64,000 bases of DNA, taken from the NCBI RefSeq assembly GCF_003031675.1, contig NZ_PYWX01000032.1, positions 124,001 to 188,000 of the forward strand, in the 5' to 3' direction. Below the pieces are notes generated by a model. The model did not search any database, had not been told where the DNA came from, and was given only the letters and a program-made list of their open reading frames with translations. Shown piece by piece: positions 17,531 through 26,606 of this stretch. The position numbers and the translations under genes are program-made. The DNA is from Pseudomonas palleroniana (lineage in GTDB: Bacteria; Pseudomonadota; Gammaproteobacteria; Pseudomonadales; Pseudomonadaceae). Within the stretch, counting starts at the first letter, position 1. Each line of letters starts with the position of its first letter.

Positions 17531-18151
17531 ATGAACCAGCCATCCATTTTCTCGCCCGGCGTTCGAGGCCCAGCTGATCATGACATTCGAGATCAGATTG
17601 TCGCGGCGGCCAACGAACATTTCAGCCAGTACGGTTACAGCAAAACCACGGTTTCCGACCTGGCCAAGGCTATCGGATTTTCCAAGGCTTACATCTACAA
17701 ATTCTTCGATTCCAAACAGGCGATCGGCGAAGCCATCTGCTCAAATTGCTTGGCGGAAATCGTCGCGGCGGTTGAACAGGCCATCAGTGTCGATGATGTT
17801 TCGTCAATGGAGCGCTTTCGACGCTTGGTCAGAACCTTGATCTCCACAGGTGCAAGCCTGTTCTTTAACGATCGAAAGCTCTATGACATTGCCGCTCTTG
17901 CGGCGTCAGAAAGCTGGCCAAGTACACAAAATTACGACGCGCAGATTAAGCGTTTCGTTTTGCAGATTGTGCGTGAAGGGCGGGAAAGCGGCGAATTTGA
18001 ACGCAAGACCCCATTGGATGAGACGGTCGATTCCATCCATTTTGCGCTGCGGCCTTTCGTCAACCCGTTGCTGCTGCAATACAATCTTGACTTCGTTGAG
18101 ACAGCCCCCACGCTCACCTCAAATCTTATATTGCGCAGCCTCATGCCGTGA
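17531..18151 (+). CDS. TetR-family repressor of the FadL/RND efflux regulon
   Basis: A 206-aa regulator. The N-terminal TetR helix-turn-helix is at about residues 33-64 (YSKTTVSDLAKAIGFSKAYIYKFF, DSKQAI), followed by a helical ligand-binding domain. An operator-like inverted repeat occurs just upstream of its own start and again before the FadL gene, the outer-membrane efflux gene and the pump operon. It is therefore the most likely local repressor of all four promoters, released by a hydrophobic or toxic ligand. The assignment of operators to this protein is inference from position and shared geometry. Confidence 0.88.
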   Translation: MNQPSIFSPGVRGPADHDIRDQIVAAANEHFSQYGYSKTTVSDLAKAIGFSKAYIYKFFDSKQAIGEAICSNCLAEIVAAVEQAISVDDVSSMERFRRLVRTLISTGASLFFNDRKLYDIAALAASESWPSTQNYDAQIKRFVLQIVREGRESGEFERKTPLDETVDSIHFALRPFVNPLLLQYNLDFVETAPTLTSNLILRSLMP

Positions 18152-18255
18152 TTCCCGGCTGCGCATTCTGCGCAGCGTTCATGTGAACGTCGAAAAAATA
18201 CCTTTTCAGTTTCAGCCATTGCATCGAGCAGTGGCATACACGTTCTTGCCTGGAC

Positions 18256-18281
18256 TGTGACCATTGACATAAATGGTCACA
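18256..18281. promoter_or_regulatory. TetR-type operator 2 with embedded -35 box (fadL-like promoter)
   Basis: TGTGACCATT-N6-AATGGTCACA is the most symmetric of the four sites. TTGACA sits at its centre (18264-18269), with TAAATA 16 bases on (18286-18291), so a bound repressor would cover the -35 box. Confidence 0.78.
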
Positions 18282-18469
18282 TGACTAAATATGGTGCCTC
18301 AGTTTTGGCTGCATTGCCATGATTCAGCGCCACTCTGTTATTTCCACGGCGGTCGCTGGGTTCTTTGGGCGCGCCAAGCTGTGGCCTTTTTACGTGATGC
18401 AAACGAACTGAGCCCATAACAAAACTACTGCTAGCCGGTTCTTTCCGGTGATCACGAAGAGTTCCAACA

Positions 18470-19741
18470 ATGAAAAAAAACTTGCTCAAGCGTCCACTTG
18501 GACTGGCTGTCGTGCTTGCTTCTTCTAATGTGCTGGCGAGCGGTTTTGCGCTCAACGAACAAAGCATCAGCGGGATGGGCTCCGGATTTGCCGGTCGCTC
18601 TTCTTCGGCTGAAGATGCGAGCACGGTCTTCGGTAATCCGGCGGGTATGGCTCGCTTGAAAAGCGAACAGGTCAGCGTGGGCGGCGCGACGCTTTTCGCG
18701 AAGTCGGATATAAGCCAGACGCGCAGTACATTCGGCGGTCAGGAAGACGGCGACATGGTGCCAGTGACCACGGTACCGATGGGGTACTACGTCAAGCCTG
18801 TTGATGAGCATTGGGCATTCGGTATGGGGTTCTATGTGCCGTTTGGTCTGATGACCGATTACGGCAGCGATTTTGCTGGCCGATACTATGCGAACAAAAG
18901 TGAAGTCACGACCCTCACGTTTCAGCCCACGGTCAGCTATGCCTTTAACGATAAAGTGTCGATCGGGTTTGGTCCTACCATCAACCGCATCAGCGGCGAG
19001 CTGTCCGGGATGGTACCCAATCCGCTGAGCCCTGGCCGCAATGACGGCAAACTCAAAAGCACCGGGGATGACACGGCTCTGGGTTTCAACGTCGGTATTT
19101 TGGTGCAGGCTACAGACCGAACCCGTCTGGGGATGACTTACCATTCCAAGGTCAGCTACCGCCTGGATGCCAAGACCAAGGTCACTGACGGTCTCTTTAG
19201 CGTGTTAGGGGTAAGTGGTCGTAGCTATGACGCTTCGTTGGAAGTGGATACTCCAGAGTCAGTCGACATGTCGTTGACTCATCAACTGGATGATGACTGG
19301 ACCCTCTACGTGGGAAGCACCTGGACTCGGTGGAGTCGCTTCAAGGAGTTGAACATTGAGACCCAAGGGTTGCCTCCTTTGTTGAATGCTCAACTAGGTT
19401 CCGTCACCGAAGAACAGAACTGGCATGATACTTGGGCGCACGCGATCGGCGCGGCGTACAAGCTAAATGATCGGTGGGTGCTTCGTTCCGGCTTCTCGGT
19501 CGATCAGTCGCCCACCAATAACACCGATCGAGGGCCGCGCATTCCTACGGGCGACCGGAAAGTGTTCAGCATCGGCGCAGGCTGGACCCCCGCAAACAAC
19601 TTCACAATTGATGTTGCCTACTCTTATCTGTGGGAAGAGAGTGTTCGGGTCAATCACGTCTCTGCGACTAGGGGCGCCTACAGTTCCAAGTATAAAAACA
19701 GCGCGAGCGGTCTTGGAGCCTCTGTCAGTTATCGGTTCTGA
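18470..19741 (+). CDS. FadL/OmpP1-type outer-membrane transporter for hydrophobic compounds
   Basis: A 423-aa protein with a signal peptide ending near residue 24 (SSNVLASG) and the family signature at the N terminus: GFALNEQSISGMGSGFAG, then VFGNPAGMARL near residue 57. The remainder alternates as beta strands and ends in SVSYRF with the C-terminal aromatic residue needed for barrel assembly. FadL proteins let long-chain fatty acids or aromatic hydrocarbons cross the outer membrane by lateral diffusion. The 318-base leader carries a TetR-type operator and promoter, so uptake of a hydrophobic ligand appears co-regulated with efflux. Confidence 0.92.
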   Translation: MKKNLLKRPLGLAVVLASSNVLASGFALNEQSISGMGSGFAGRSSSAEDASTVFGNPAGMARLKSEQVSVGGATLFAKSDISQTRSTFGGQEDGDMVPVTTVPMGYYVKPVDEHWAFGMGFYVPFGLMTDYGSDFAGRYYANKSEVTTLTFQPTVSYAFNDKVSIGFGPTINRISGELSGMVPNPLSPGRNDGKLKSTGDDTALGFNVGILVQATDRTRLGMTYHSKVSYRLDAKTKVTDGLFSVLGVSGRSYDASLEVDTPESVDMSLTHQLDDDWTLYVGSTWTRWSRFKELNIETQGLPPLLNAQLGSVTEEQNWHDTWAHAIGAAYKLNDRWVLRSGFSVDQSPTNNTDRGPRIPTGDRKVFSIGAGWTPANNFTIDVAYSYLWEESVRVNHVSATRGAYSSKYKNSASGLGASVSYRF

Positions 19742-19800
19742 TTGGCTGCTGTTCCACACACCGGCCGGGAGTCGTGCATTACTTCCGGTCGTTTAGAGCA

Positions 19801-19823
19801 TTCCCAACGGCTACCGTTGGGAA
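19801..19823. terminator. Bidirectional terminator hairpin
   Basis: TTCCCAACGG and CCGTTGGGAA form a perfect 10-bp stem with a CTA loop. It lies between the convergent FadL-type and SDR genes, 60 bases after one stop and 22 from the other. Confidence 0.7.
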
Positions 19824-19844
19824 AGGCGGTGTTTTATCCCGTAC

Positions 19845-20630
19845 TCAGACGCCCATTACGTGTTCCATAAGCCCCTGGTGAAACCGACGAGGCGTGGCCC
19901 AGGTCAGCACGCTGATGGCCTTGTTGCCGAAACCCGGCACGACGCTCATTCGTCCCGCTTGCAGTGCGCGGATTCCTGCTTGTACCACGGGCTGGGGTTG
20001 CATCATCACCCTGCGCAAGAGGGGGGTGATCTTTTGCTTGGCGTTTGATGCAAAGCCTGTGTCAGACATGCCTGGGCACAGCGCAGTGACGACGACACCG
20101 TCACCTTTGAGTTCGCGATGAAGCGCATCGGAGAATCTCAGCACATAAGCTTTGGCGGCGGAGTAAACGGCAAAGTTTTTAACGCCTTGGTAAGACAGCA
20201 GACTGGCAACCATCAAAATATGCCCTTTTCGCCGGGCTCGCATATCCTCGGCAAAGAGACGAGTTATGGCGGTCAGACTGGCGATATCCAAGTCGATCAT
20301 AGCCAGGGAGCTTTCCAGGGGTTCGTCCAGAAATGCGCCCTGTAGGCCATAGCCCGCGTTGTTGATCAGTATATCGACGACAATGTTGCGGTCATGCAGA
20401 TCCCGATGCAGATCGATAATCACATCAATGGATGACAGGTCCGCCTGTTGCACCAACACATCGACGGCGTAACGTGCGCGCAACTCCTCAGCGAGCATTT
20501 CAAGTTCATTCAGTCTGCGCGCGACCAGGATCAGTGATCTTCCTTCTGCAGCATACTGTTGTGCAAACTCTCTGCCGAAACCGCTTGATGCGCCGGTAAT
20601 GAGTACCCAGGAATTCTCGCTCGACTGCAT
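19845..20630 (-). CDS. Short-chain dehydrogenase/reductase
   Basis: A 261-aa classical SDR. The cofactor loop is TGASSGFGREFAQQ near residue 10, with NNAG near 90 and YSAAKAYVL carrying the catalytic Tyr and Lys near 155. A longer frame reaches 20861, but its extra 77 residues are Cys/Pro-rich and not SDR-like, and they overlap the upstream efflux gene, so the Met at 20630 is chosen. It follows the outer-membrane efflux gene by 82 bases on the same strand and probably shares its repressed promoter. The substrate is unknown; reduction of a fatty or aromatic ketone would suit the neighbourhood. Confidence 0.85.
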   Translation of the reverse strand: MQSSENSWVLITGASSGFGREFAQQYAAEGRSLILVARRLNELEMLAEELRARYAVDVLVQQADLSSIDVIIDLHRDLHDRNIVVDILINNAGYGLQGAFLDEPLESSLAMIDLDIASLTAITRLFAEDMRARRKGHILMVASLLSYQGVKNFAVYSAAKAYVLRFSDALHRELKGDGVVVTALCPGMSDTGFASNAKQKITPLLRRVMMQPQPVVQAGIRALQAGRMSVVPGFGNKAISVLTWATPRRFHQGLMEHVMGV

Positions 20631-20712
20631 AGTATTGTTCTCTGAAGTATTGCTGTTGTGGGGTTCGCCAACTCGCTGCTTTGCGCCACGACCAAAAACC
20701 ACTAGTCGTGGC

Positions 20713-22173
20713 TCATCGAGTCGCCAAAGGCTGGGGTTCAGGCGCCTGCCAGCCACCGCCGAGAGCCCTGAATGCGGCGACGGCCGCTCGTGCCGATTCT
20801 GTTCGAGCTTGCGCGCGTGCATCGGAAGCTCGCAGCAGGGTCTCGTCGGCGTGCAGCACATCGATCAGGCTGGCTGTACCTTTTTCATAAGCCGTGAACG
20901 ACGATTGGCGGGCCTGTGTCAGGGCGTCCTCGCCTGTGGTGAGGGTGGTGGCTTGAAGTTCCCGGTTCACCAGGGCGGAGAAAGCGTTTTCGACATCCTC
21001 GGTGGCGCGCAGGGCAGACTGGCGGTAAGCGGCCAGGGCTTCGGCTTCCTGCCCCTTTGCCTGGTCAATCTGTGCGTTTATGCGACCGAAGTCGAAAAGC
21101 CTCCAGCGCAGGCCCAAGACGCCTGCCGACTGGCTGGCACCGCCGGTAAACAGGTTGCCACTGGATACGGCCGTGGCACTGCCGAGCAATGCGCTAAGTG
21201 AAAACTTCGGGTAGTACTCGGCGGTGGCCTCCCCAATGCGTGCGTTGGAGGCCGCGAGACGGCGTTCAGCCACAATCAGATCTGGCCGGCGGCGCAGCAA
21301 ATCGGCGGGTGTTCCAGTGTCGTTCAGTTGGGGGGCCAGAGGAATCGTGCCCTGACTCGCCAATTGCGTTCGATGCGTGCCTGGAGGCGTGCCGAGGATC
21401 ACATCGAGCGCGTTCATGGCGGCATCCAGGCCGGTTTGCAGGGCCGGTACTGTTGCCTGGACTTGCGAAAGCGAGCCTTCCGTTTGGCGAACTTCATAGC
21501 TGGCGGCGAGGCCTTTGCCATAGAGCAGTTGGACTTTTTCCAGCAATTGCTCCTGCGTCTTGACTTGTCGGTTTGCGATGTCCAGCCGGGCCTGCAATCC
21601 ACGGACCGTGATGTAGATATCAGCCGTCTGTGCAGCGATGGCCAGGCGTGTGGCGGCAACGCCAGCCACGGAGGCCTGGTACTCGGCCAGTGCAGCTTCG
21701 CGTCCGCGTCGCAGGCCGCCAAATACATCCACCTCCCAGCTCGCATCAAGGTCTAGCTCGTAGGAACTTCCGTATCGATCAAAGTCAGGGGTTGAATTCA
21801 GCACTTGGCCGAGTGGCGTCTCGATTGACTGATAGGACCGCGCAGCCTGACCGCTGATGTTTCCCGAGGGCAGTAACGCGGCATTGGCGGCGCCCAGTCC
21901 TGCGCGCGCTTGTGTGACTCGCGCCGCCGCTTGTGCCAGGTCCAGGTTCTGCGCAAGTGCTTTAGAGACGAAGTCGGCCAACTGTGGATCACCAAAGCCT
22001 TCCCACCACGCAACAAGACTTGCCTGCGGCGTACCAGGCCGCTGTTCAACAGCGGCCTGGCCCATATATCCACTGGAAAGCGGCGCGTCAGGACGTTGGT
22101 AGTCCGGACCGACCGCGCAACCTGCTATCAGGCTGACGCTCACCAAAAGAGCTAGGGGCTGAAGGGAGGGCAT
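20713..22173 (-). CDS. RND efflux outer-membrane lipoprotein (NodT/OprM family)
   Basis: A 486-aa protein starting with a lipoprotein signal peptide and lipobox LIAGC (Cys near residue 19), then CAVGPDYQRP, the usual first residues of OprM-like factors. Two repeated helical/beta halves follow, with long alpha-helical stretches rich in Ala and Gln typical of the TolC-like tunnel. It forms the trimeric outer-membrane channel for the pump encoded divergently at 22380-26596. The gap between them holds two TetR-type operators, one for each direction. Confidence 0.92.
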   Translation of the reverse strand: MPSLQPLALLVSVSLIAGCAVGPDYQRPDAPLSSGYMGQAAVEQRPGTPQASLVAWWEGFGDPQLADFVSKALAQNLDLAQAAARVTQARAGLGAANAALLPSGNISGQAARSYQSIETPLGQVLNSTPDFDRYGSSYELDLDASWEVDVFGGLRRGREAALAEYQASVAGVAATRLAIAAQTADIYITVRGLQARLDIANRQVKTQEQLLEKVQLLYGKGLAASYEVRQTEGSLSQVQATVPALQTGLDAAMNALDVILGTPPGTHRTQLASQGTIPLAPQLNDTGTPADLLRRRPDLIVAERRLAASNARIGEATAEYYPKFSLSALLGSATAVSSGNLFTGGASQSAGVLGLRWRLFDFGRINAQIDQAKGQEAEALAAYRQSALRATEDVENAFSALVNRELQATTLTTGEDALTQARQSSFTAYEKGTASLIDVLHADETLLRASDARAQARTESARAAVAAFRALGGGWQAPEPQPLATR

Positions 22174-22199
22174 TTAGATTCCTTGAATCGAATGTTGTG

Positions 22200-22225
22200 T
22201 GTAACCATATTACGATATGGTCACC
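22200..22225. promoter_or_regulatory. TetR-type operator 3 (outer-membrane factor promoter)
   Basis: TGTAACC, 12 bases, GGTCACC. Read on the minus strand it lies between TTGACA and TAATAT spaced 16 bases apart, so it overlaps the likely promoter of the outer-membrane efflux gene. Confidence 0.72.
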
Positions 22226-22307
22226 ACCTGTCAATTGACACTGTTGATTCACTGCCAGATTGGCTGATAAATAGCACTTTTACCGAGTTAACGTGATGTG
22301 TCACGCT

Positions 22308-22333
22308 TGTGACGATTGACAAATATGGTCACA
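22308..22333. promoter_or_regulatory. TetR-type operator 4 (RND pump promoter)
   Basis: TGTGACG, 12 bases, GGTCACA. TTGACA lies in its centre (22316-22321), with a weak TAAAAA 16 bases downstream, the same arrangement as at 18256. Confidence 0.75.
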
Positions 22334-22379
22334 GATTTAAAAATATGATTTCCATCCTATTATTGAATCAAGGGAATCT

Positions 22380-23489
22380 ATGCGCCGGCTTCGACCTGTC
22401 CCTATTGCCGCTTGCTTGTTTGCTCTCGTCCTGACGGCGTGTGGCGACTCATCCACCGCTCAAGATCCGCGCACGCAAGCCCCTCTGGTGAGGTCGGCAG
22501 CGGTTCAAGGTTCCTCCGATATCTCGCGCTCTTTCACTGGGGTCGTCGCTGCCCGCACTCAGGGCGATTTGGGTTTTCGGGTGTCAGGCAAGATCCTTGA
22601 GCGCCTGGTTGACACGGGCCAGACCGTCAAGCGTGGCCAGCCGCTCATGCGCCTCGACCCGATTGACTTGGGTTTACAGGCGCGGGCACAGCAAGAGTCG
22701 GTCACAGCCGCTCGGGCCCGAGCCAAGCAGACTGCGGATGACGAAGCGCGCTACCGTGATCTGGTAGCTGCAGGCGCGGTCTCTGCATCGGCCTATGACC
22801 AGATTAAAGCGGCGGCGGATACCGCAAGGGCGCAACTGGGCGCCGCGCAGGCGCAGGCTGACGTGGCGCGCAATGCTTCGGGTTATGCGGTGCTGGTGGC
22901 GGATACCGACGGCGTCGTGGTGGAGACGCTCGCTGAGCCTGGGCAAGTCGTCAGTCCGGGGCAGCCGGTGGTTCGGCTCGCGAGGGCAGGGCAGCGCGAA
23001 GCGATCGTGCACCTGCCCGAGACCGTGCGTCCGGTAGCCGGGTCTTCCGCGCAAGCGACACTTTATGGCAACACCACCGGTGCTGTTACCGCAAGGCTAA
23101 GGCTGCTGTCGGACTCGGCGGACCGTATGACTCGCACCTTCGAGGCGCGGTATGTGCTGGAGGGCGCACTGGCGAATGCACCACTTGGTTCGACCGTCAC
23201 GCTCAGGATTACAGAAGGCGCGGCGCAGAGGCCGGTGTTGCAAGTACCCATCGCGGCGGTTTATGACCCCGGCAAGGGGACGGGGGTGTGGGTCATCGCC
23301 GGTACACCGGCGAAAGTGAGCTGGCGGCCTGTGCAGGTCCTGGGCTTAAGCGACGATTCAGCCCGCGTCGCAGGCGATCTCAAGGAGGGTGAGCCCGTTG
23401 TAGCCTTGGGTGCACACCTGCTGCGCGATGGCGAAGAGGTGCGTCTGGCTGAGCAGGGTGACGTCAAGGTTGCGGGGACTCATCCATGA
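22380..23489 (+). CDS. RND efflux periplasmic adaptor (membrane fusion protein)
   Basis: A 369-aa lipoprotein with lipobox LTAC near residue 21. It has the adaptor order: a lipoyl half-motif DLGFRVSGKILERLVDTGQ with VKRGQPLMRLD, an Ala/Gln/Arg-rich hairpin (about 95-155), a second lipoyl half (VVVETLAEPGQVVSPGQPVV) and beta-barrel domains. It bridges the inner-membrane pump and the outer-membrane channel. Its stop overlaps the pump start by 4 bases (ATGA), so translation is coupled. AAGGGAATCT before the ATG supplies a ribosome site. Confidence 0.93.
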   Translation: MRRLRPVPIAACLFALVLTACGDSSTAQDPRTQAPLVRSAAVQGSSDISRSFTGVVAARTQGDLGFRVSGKILERLVDTGQTVKRGQPLMRLDPIDLGLQARAQQESVTAARARAKQTADDEARYRDLVAAGAVSASAYDQIKAAADTARAQLGAAQAQADVARNASGYAVLVADTDGVVVETLAEPGQVVSPGQPVVRLARAGQREAIVHLPETVRPVAGSSAQATLYGNTTGAVTARLRLLSDSADRMTRTFEARYVLEGALANAPLGSTVTLRITEGAAQRPVLQVPIAAVYDPGKGTGVWVIAGTPAKVSWRPVQVLGLSDDSARVAGDLKEGEPVVALGAHLLRDGEEVRLAEQGDVKVAGTHP

Positions 23490-26400
23490 GCGAGGGGCGT
23501 TTCAACCTTTCGGCGCTCGCCGTACGCGAGCGCTCAATTACGGTATTTTTGATTTTCCTGATTGCCGTTGCGGGCATCCTGTCGTTCTTCCAGTTGGGGC
23601 GCGCAGAGGATCCTCCCTTTACGGTCAAGCAGTTGACGGTGATCACCGCGTGGCCGGGGGCGACTGCCCAGGAGATGCAGGATCAGGTCGCAGAGCCGCT
23701 TGAAAAACGCCTGCAGGAACTGAAGTGGTACGACCGCTCGGAAACCTATACCCGCCCAGGCCTGGCGTTCACGATGCTGTCATTGCTGGATAGCACGCCG
23801 CCGTCGCAGGTGCAGGAAGAGTTCTATCAGGCGCGTAAAAAGCTCGATGATGAGGCGATCAAGCTGCCGGCCGGTGTCATCGGGCCGATGGTCAACGACG
23901 AATTCTCGGACGTGACATTCGCCCTGTTTGCCCTGAAAGCCGAAGGTGAGCCACAGCGCCTGTTGGTGCGCGATGCCGAGTCGTTGCGCCAGCGCCTGTT
24001 GCATGTGCCGGGTGTGAAGAAGGTCAATATTATCGGGGAGCAACCCGAACGTATCTTTGTCTCGTTTTCCCATGATCGCCTGGCCAACCTGGGCGTATCG
24101 CCTCAGGACATCTTTGCCGCGCTGAACAATCAAAATGTGCTCACGCCCGCCGGCTCGATCGAAACCGAGGGGCCCCAAGTCTTCCTCCGTCTGGATGGCG
24201 CCTTCGACAAGCTGCAGAAGATTCGGGACACGCCTATTACGCTCCAGGGACGTACGCTCAAACTCTCTGATGTCGCGACGATTGAACGTGGTTACGAAGA
24301 TCCAAAAACCTTTCTCGTCCGTAACAACGGTGAAGATGCGTTGCTGCTGGGGATCGTGATGCGCGATGGCTGGAACGGGCTGGACCTCGGCAAGGCGCTG
24401 GATGCGGAGACGGTCAAGATCAACCATGGCATGCCGCTGGGCATGGCGTTTACCAAAGTCACCGATCAAGCGGTAAATATCGATTCGGCCGTCGGCGAGT
24501 TCATGGTCAAGTTCTTCGTCGCACTGCTCGTGGTGATGCTGGTGTGCTTTCTCAGCATGGGCTGGCGTGTCGGCGTTGTGGTGGCGGCTGCTGTGCCGTT
24601 GACGCTGGCCGTGGTGTTCGTGGTGATGGAGGCCACGGGAAAGAACTTTGACCGGATTACCCTCGGCTCATTGATTCTGGCGCTCGGCCTGCTGGTGGAC
24701 GACGCCATCATTGCTATCGAAATGATGGTGGTAAAAATGGAAGAGGGCTACGACCGCATCAAAGCGTCCGCGTATGCCTGGAGTCATACGGCTGCGCCAA
24801 TGCTGTCCGGTACCCTGGTGACGGCGATCGGCTTTATGCCCAATGGCTTCGCACAGTCGACAGCTGGCGAGTACACCAGCAACATGTTTTGGATTGTCGG
24901 CATCGCGCTCATCGCCTCCTGGGTGGTGGCCGTGGTCTTTACCCCGTATCTTGGCGTGAAGATGTTACCGAACATCAAGACGGTCGAAGGTGGCCACGCT
25001 GCCATCTACAACACGCGTCATTACAACCGCTTCCGCCGGGTGTTGGCGCAGGTCATTGCGCGCAAATGGTTGGTGGCCGGTACTGTTATCGCTTTGTTTG
25101 TGGTGTCTATCCTCGGCATGGGGCTGGTCAAGAAGCAGTTCTTCCCGACCTCGGACCGCCCTGAGGCGCTGATTGAAGTGCAAATGCCCTATGGAACCTC
25201 CATTGAGCAGACCAGCGCCACCACCGCCAAGATAGAAGCCTGGCTGCAAAAGCAGGATGAGGCAAAAATCGTCACGGCCTACATCGGGCAAGGTGCACCG
25301 CGCTTTTATCTGGCGATGGCACCGGAACTGCCGGATCCGTCATTCGCGAAAATCGTGGTGCTGACGGACAGCCAGGAGGCTCGTGAAGCCCTCAAGTTCC
25401 GTCTCCGCGAGGCGGTTGCCGAAGGCCTTGCGCCGCAAGCGCGGGTCAGGGTCACGCAACTGGTGTTTGGTCCGTACTCACCGTTCCCGGTCGCCTACCG
25501 GGTGATGGGGCCTGACCCGGTAAAACTTCGCGAAATCACCAGCCAGGTGCAGGACGTGTTGCAGGCCAGTCCGATGATGAGAACCGTCAACACCGACTGG
25601 GGCCCGCTGACGCCGACGTTGCATTTCACGCTGGATCAGGATCGTTTGCAGGCCGTGGGGTTGACTTCAAGCGCGGTTGCACAGCAACTGCAATTCCTGC
25701 TGGCGGGCGTACCGATCACGGTGGTTCGCGAGGACATTCGTTCGGTGCAGGTGGTCGGGCGTGCGGCGGGTGATATCCGCCTTGATCCCGCCAGGATCGA
25801 AGGTTTCACCCTGGTCGGCACGGCGGGTCAGCGGATTCCATTGTCTCAGGTAGGGGAAATCGATGTACGCATGGAGGATCCGATCCTTCGCCGTCGTGAT
25901 CGTACGCCGACCATCACCGTACGAGGCGACATTGCCGAGGGTTTGCAGCCGCCGGATGTTTCGAGTGTGATTGTGAAAGAACTCCAGCCGATCATCGACA
26001 AACTGCCGGATGGGTATCGGATCGAACAAGCGGGTGCAATCGAGGAGTCGGGCAAGGCCGGTACGGCGATGTTGCCGCTGTTCCCGATTATGATTGCCAT
26101 GACATTGCTGGTCATCATTCTGCAGGTCCGCTCAATTTCCGCAATGATCATGGTGTTCCTCACGTCACCGCTGGGATTGATTGGTGTGGTGCCGACCTTG
26201 TTACTGTTTCAACAACCCTTTGGCATCAACGCGCTGGTGGGGCTGATCGCGCTCTCGGGCATCCTGATGCGCAATACGCTGATTCTGATCGGGCAAATCC
26301 ACCACAATGAACAAGAAGGGCTGGACCCTTTCCATGCGGTGGTCGAAGCCACGGTACAGCGGGCCCGCCCAGTCTTGCTGACAGCAATGGCGGCAATCCT

Positions 26401-26596
26401 GGCGTTTATCCCGCTGACCCATTCCGTCTTCTGGGGGACGCTGGCCTACACCCTGATCGGAGGCACGTTTGTCGGGACCGTTATTACGTTGGTATTCCTG
26501 CCTGCGATGTACTCCATCTGGTTCAAGATCCGTCCTGAACCTGAGAGCAGCACTCATACAGCGACACCCACCCAAGCACTATTGACTGATAAATGA
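23486..26596 (+). CDS. RND-family efflux pump, inner-membrane permease
   Basis: A 1036-aa pump of usual RND length with one N-terminal helix (VFLIFLIAVAGILSFF), two large periplasmic loops and two groups of helices. Helix 4 carries GLLVDDAIIAIEMM (about residue 405), the proton-relay Asp-Asp of drug-exporting RND proteins. The pattern AWPGATAQEMQDQVAEPLE and the general look recall the TriC branch (triclosan/surfactant efflux in P. aeruginosa). It should use the proton gradient to expel an amphipathic compound. The operon also holds a ketosynthase gene 10 bases downstream, which is unusual for a pump operon. Confidence 0.93.
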   Translation: MSEGRFNLSALAVRERSITVFLIFLIAVAGILSFFQLGRAEDPPFTVKQLTVITAWPGATAQEMQDQVAEPLEKRLQELKWYDRSETYTRPGLAFTMLSLLDSTPPSQVQEEFYQARKKLDDEAIKLPAGVIGPMVNDEFSDVTFALFALKAEGEPQRLLVRDAESLRQRLLHVPGVKKVNIIGEQPERIFVSFSHDRLANLGVSPQDIFAALNNQNVLTPAGSIETEGPQVFLRLDGAFDKLQKIRDTPITLQGRTLKLSDVATIERGYEDPKTFLVRNNGEDALLLGIVMRDGWNGLDLGKALDAETVKINHGMPLGMAFTKVTDQAVNIDSAVGEFMVKFFVALLVVMLVCFLSMGWRVGVVVAAAVPLTLAVVFVVMEATGKNFDRITLGSLILALGLLVDDAIIAIEMMVVKMEEGYDRIKASAYAWSHTAAPMLSGTLVTAIGFMPNGFAQSTAGEYTSNMFWIVGIALIASWVVAVVFTPYLGVKMLPNIKTVEGGHAAIYNTRHYNRFRRVLAQVIARKWLVAGTVIALFVVSILGMGLVKKQFFPTSDRPEALIEVQMPYGTSIEQTSATTAKIEAWLQKQDEAKIVTAYIGQGAPRFYLAMAPELPDPSFAKIVVLTDSQEAREALKFRLREAVAEGLAPQARVRVTQLVFGPYSPFPVAYRVMGPDPVKLREITSQVQDVLQASPMMRTVNTDWGPLTPTLHFTLDQDRLQAVGLTSSAVAQQLQFLLAGVPITVVREDIRSVQVVGRAAGDIRLDPARIEGFTLVGTAGQRIPLSQVGEIDVRMEDPILRRRDRTPTITVRGDIAEGLQPPDVSSVIVKELQPIIDKLPDGYRIEQAGAIEESGKAGTAMLPLFPIMIAMTLLVIILQVRSISAMIMVFLTSPLGLIGVVPTLLLFQQPFGINALVGLIALSGILMRNTLILIGQIHHNEQEGLDPFHAVVEATVQRARPVLLTAMAAILAFIPLTHSVFWGTLAYTLIGGTFVGTVITLVFLPAMYSIWFKIRPEPESSTHTATPTQALLTDK

Positions 26597-26606
26597 GGAG
26601 GGTTCA

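Noticed and set aside
20631..20861. N-terminal extension of the SDR gene at 19845-20630
   Set aside because: The 77 extra residues are Cys/Pro/Arg-rich, overlap the efflux gene and do not belong to an SDR fold.
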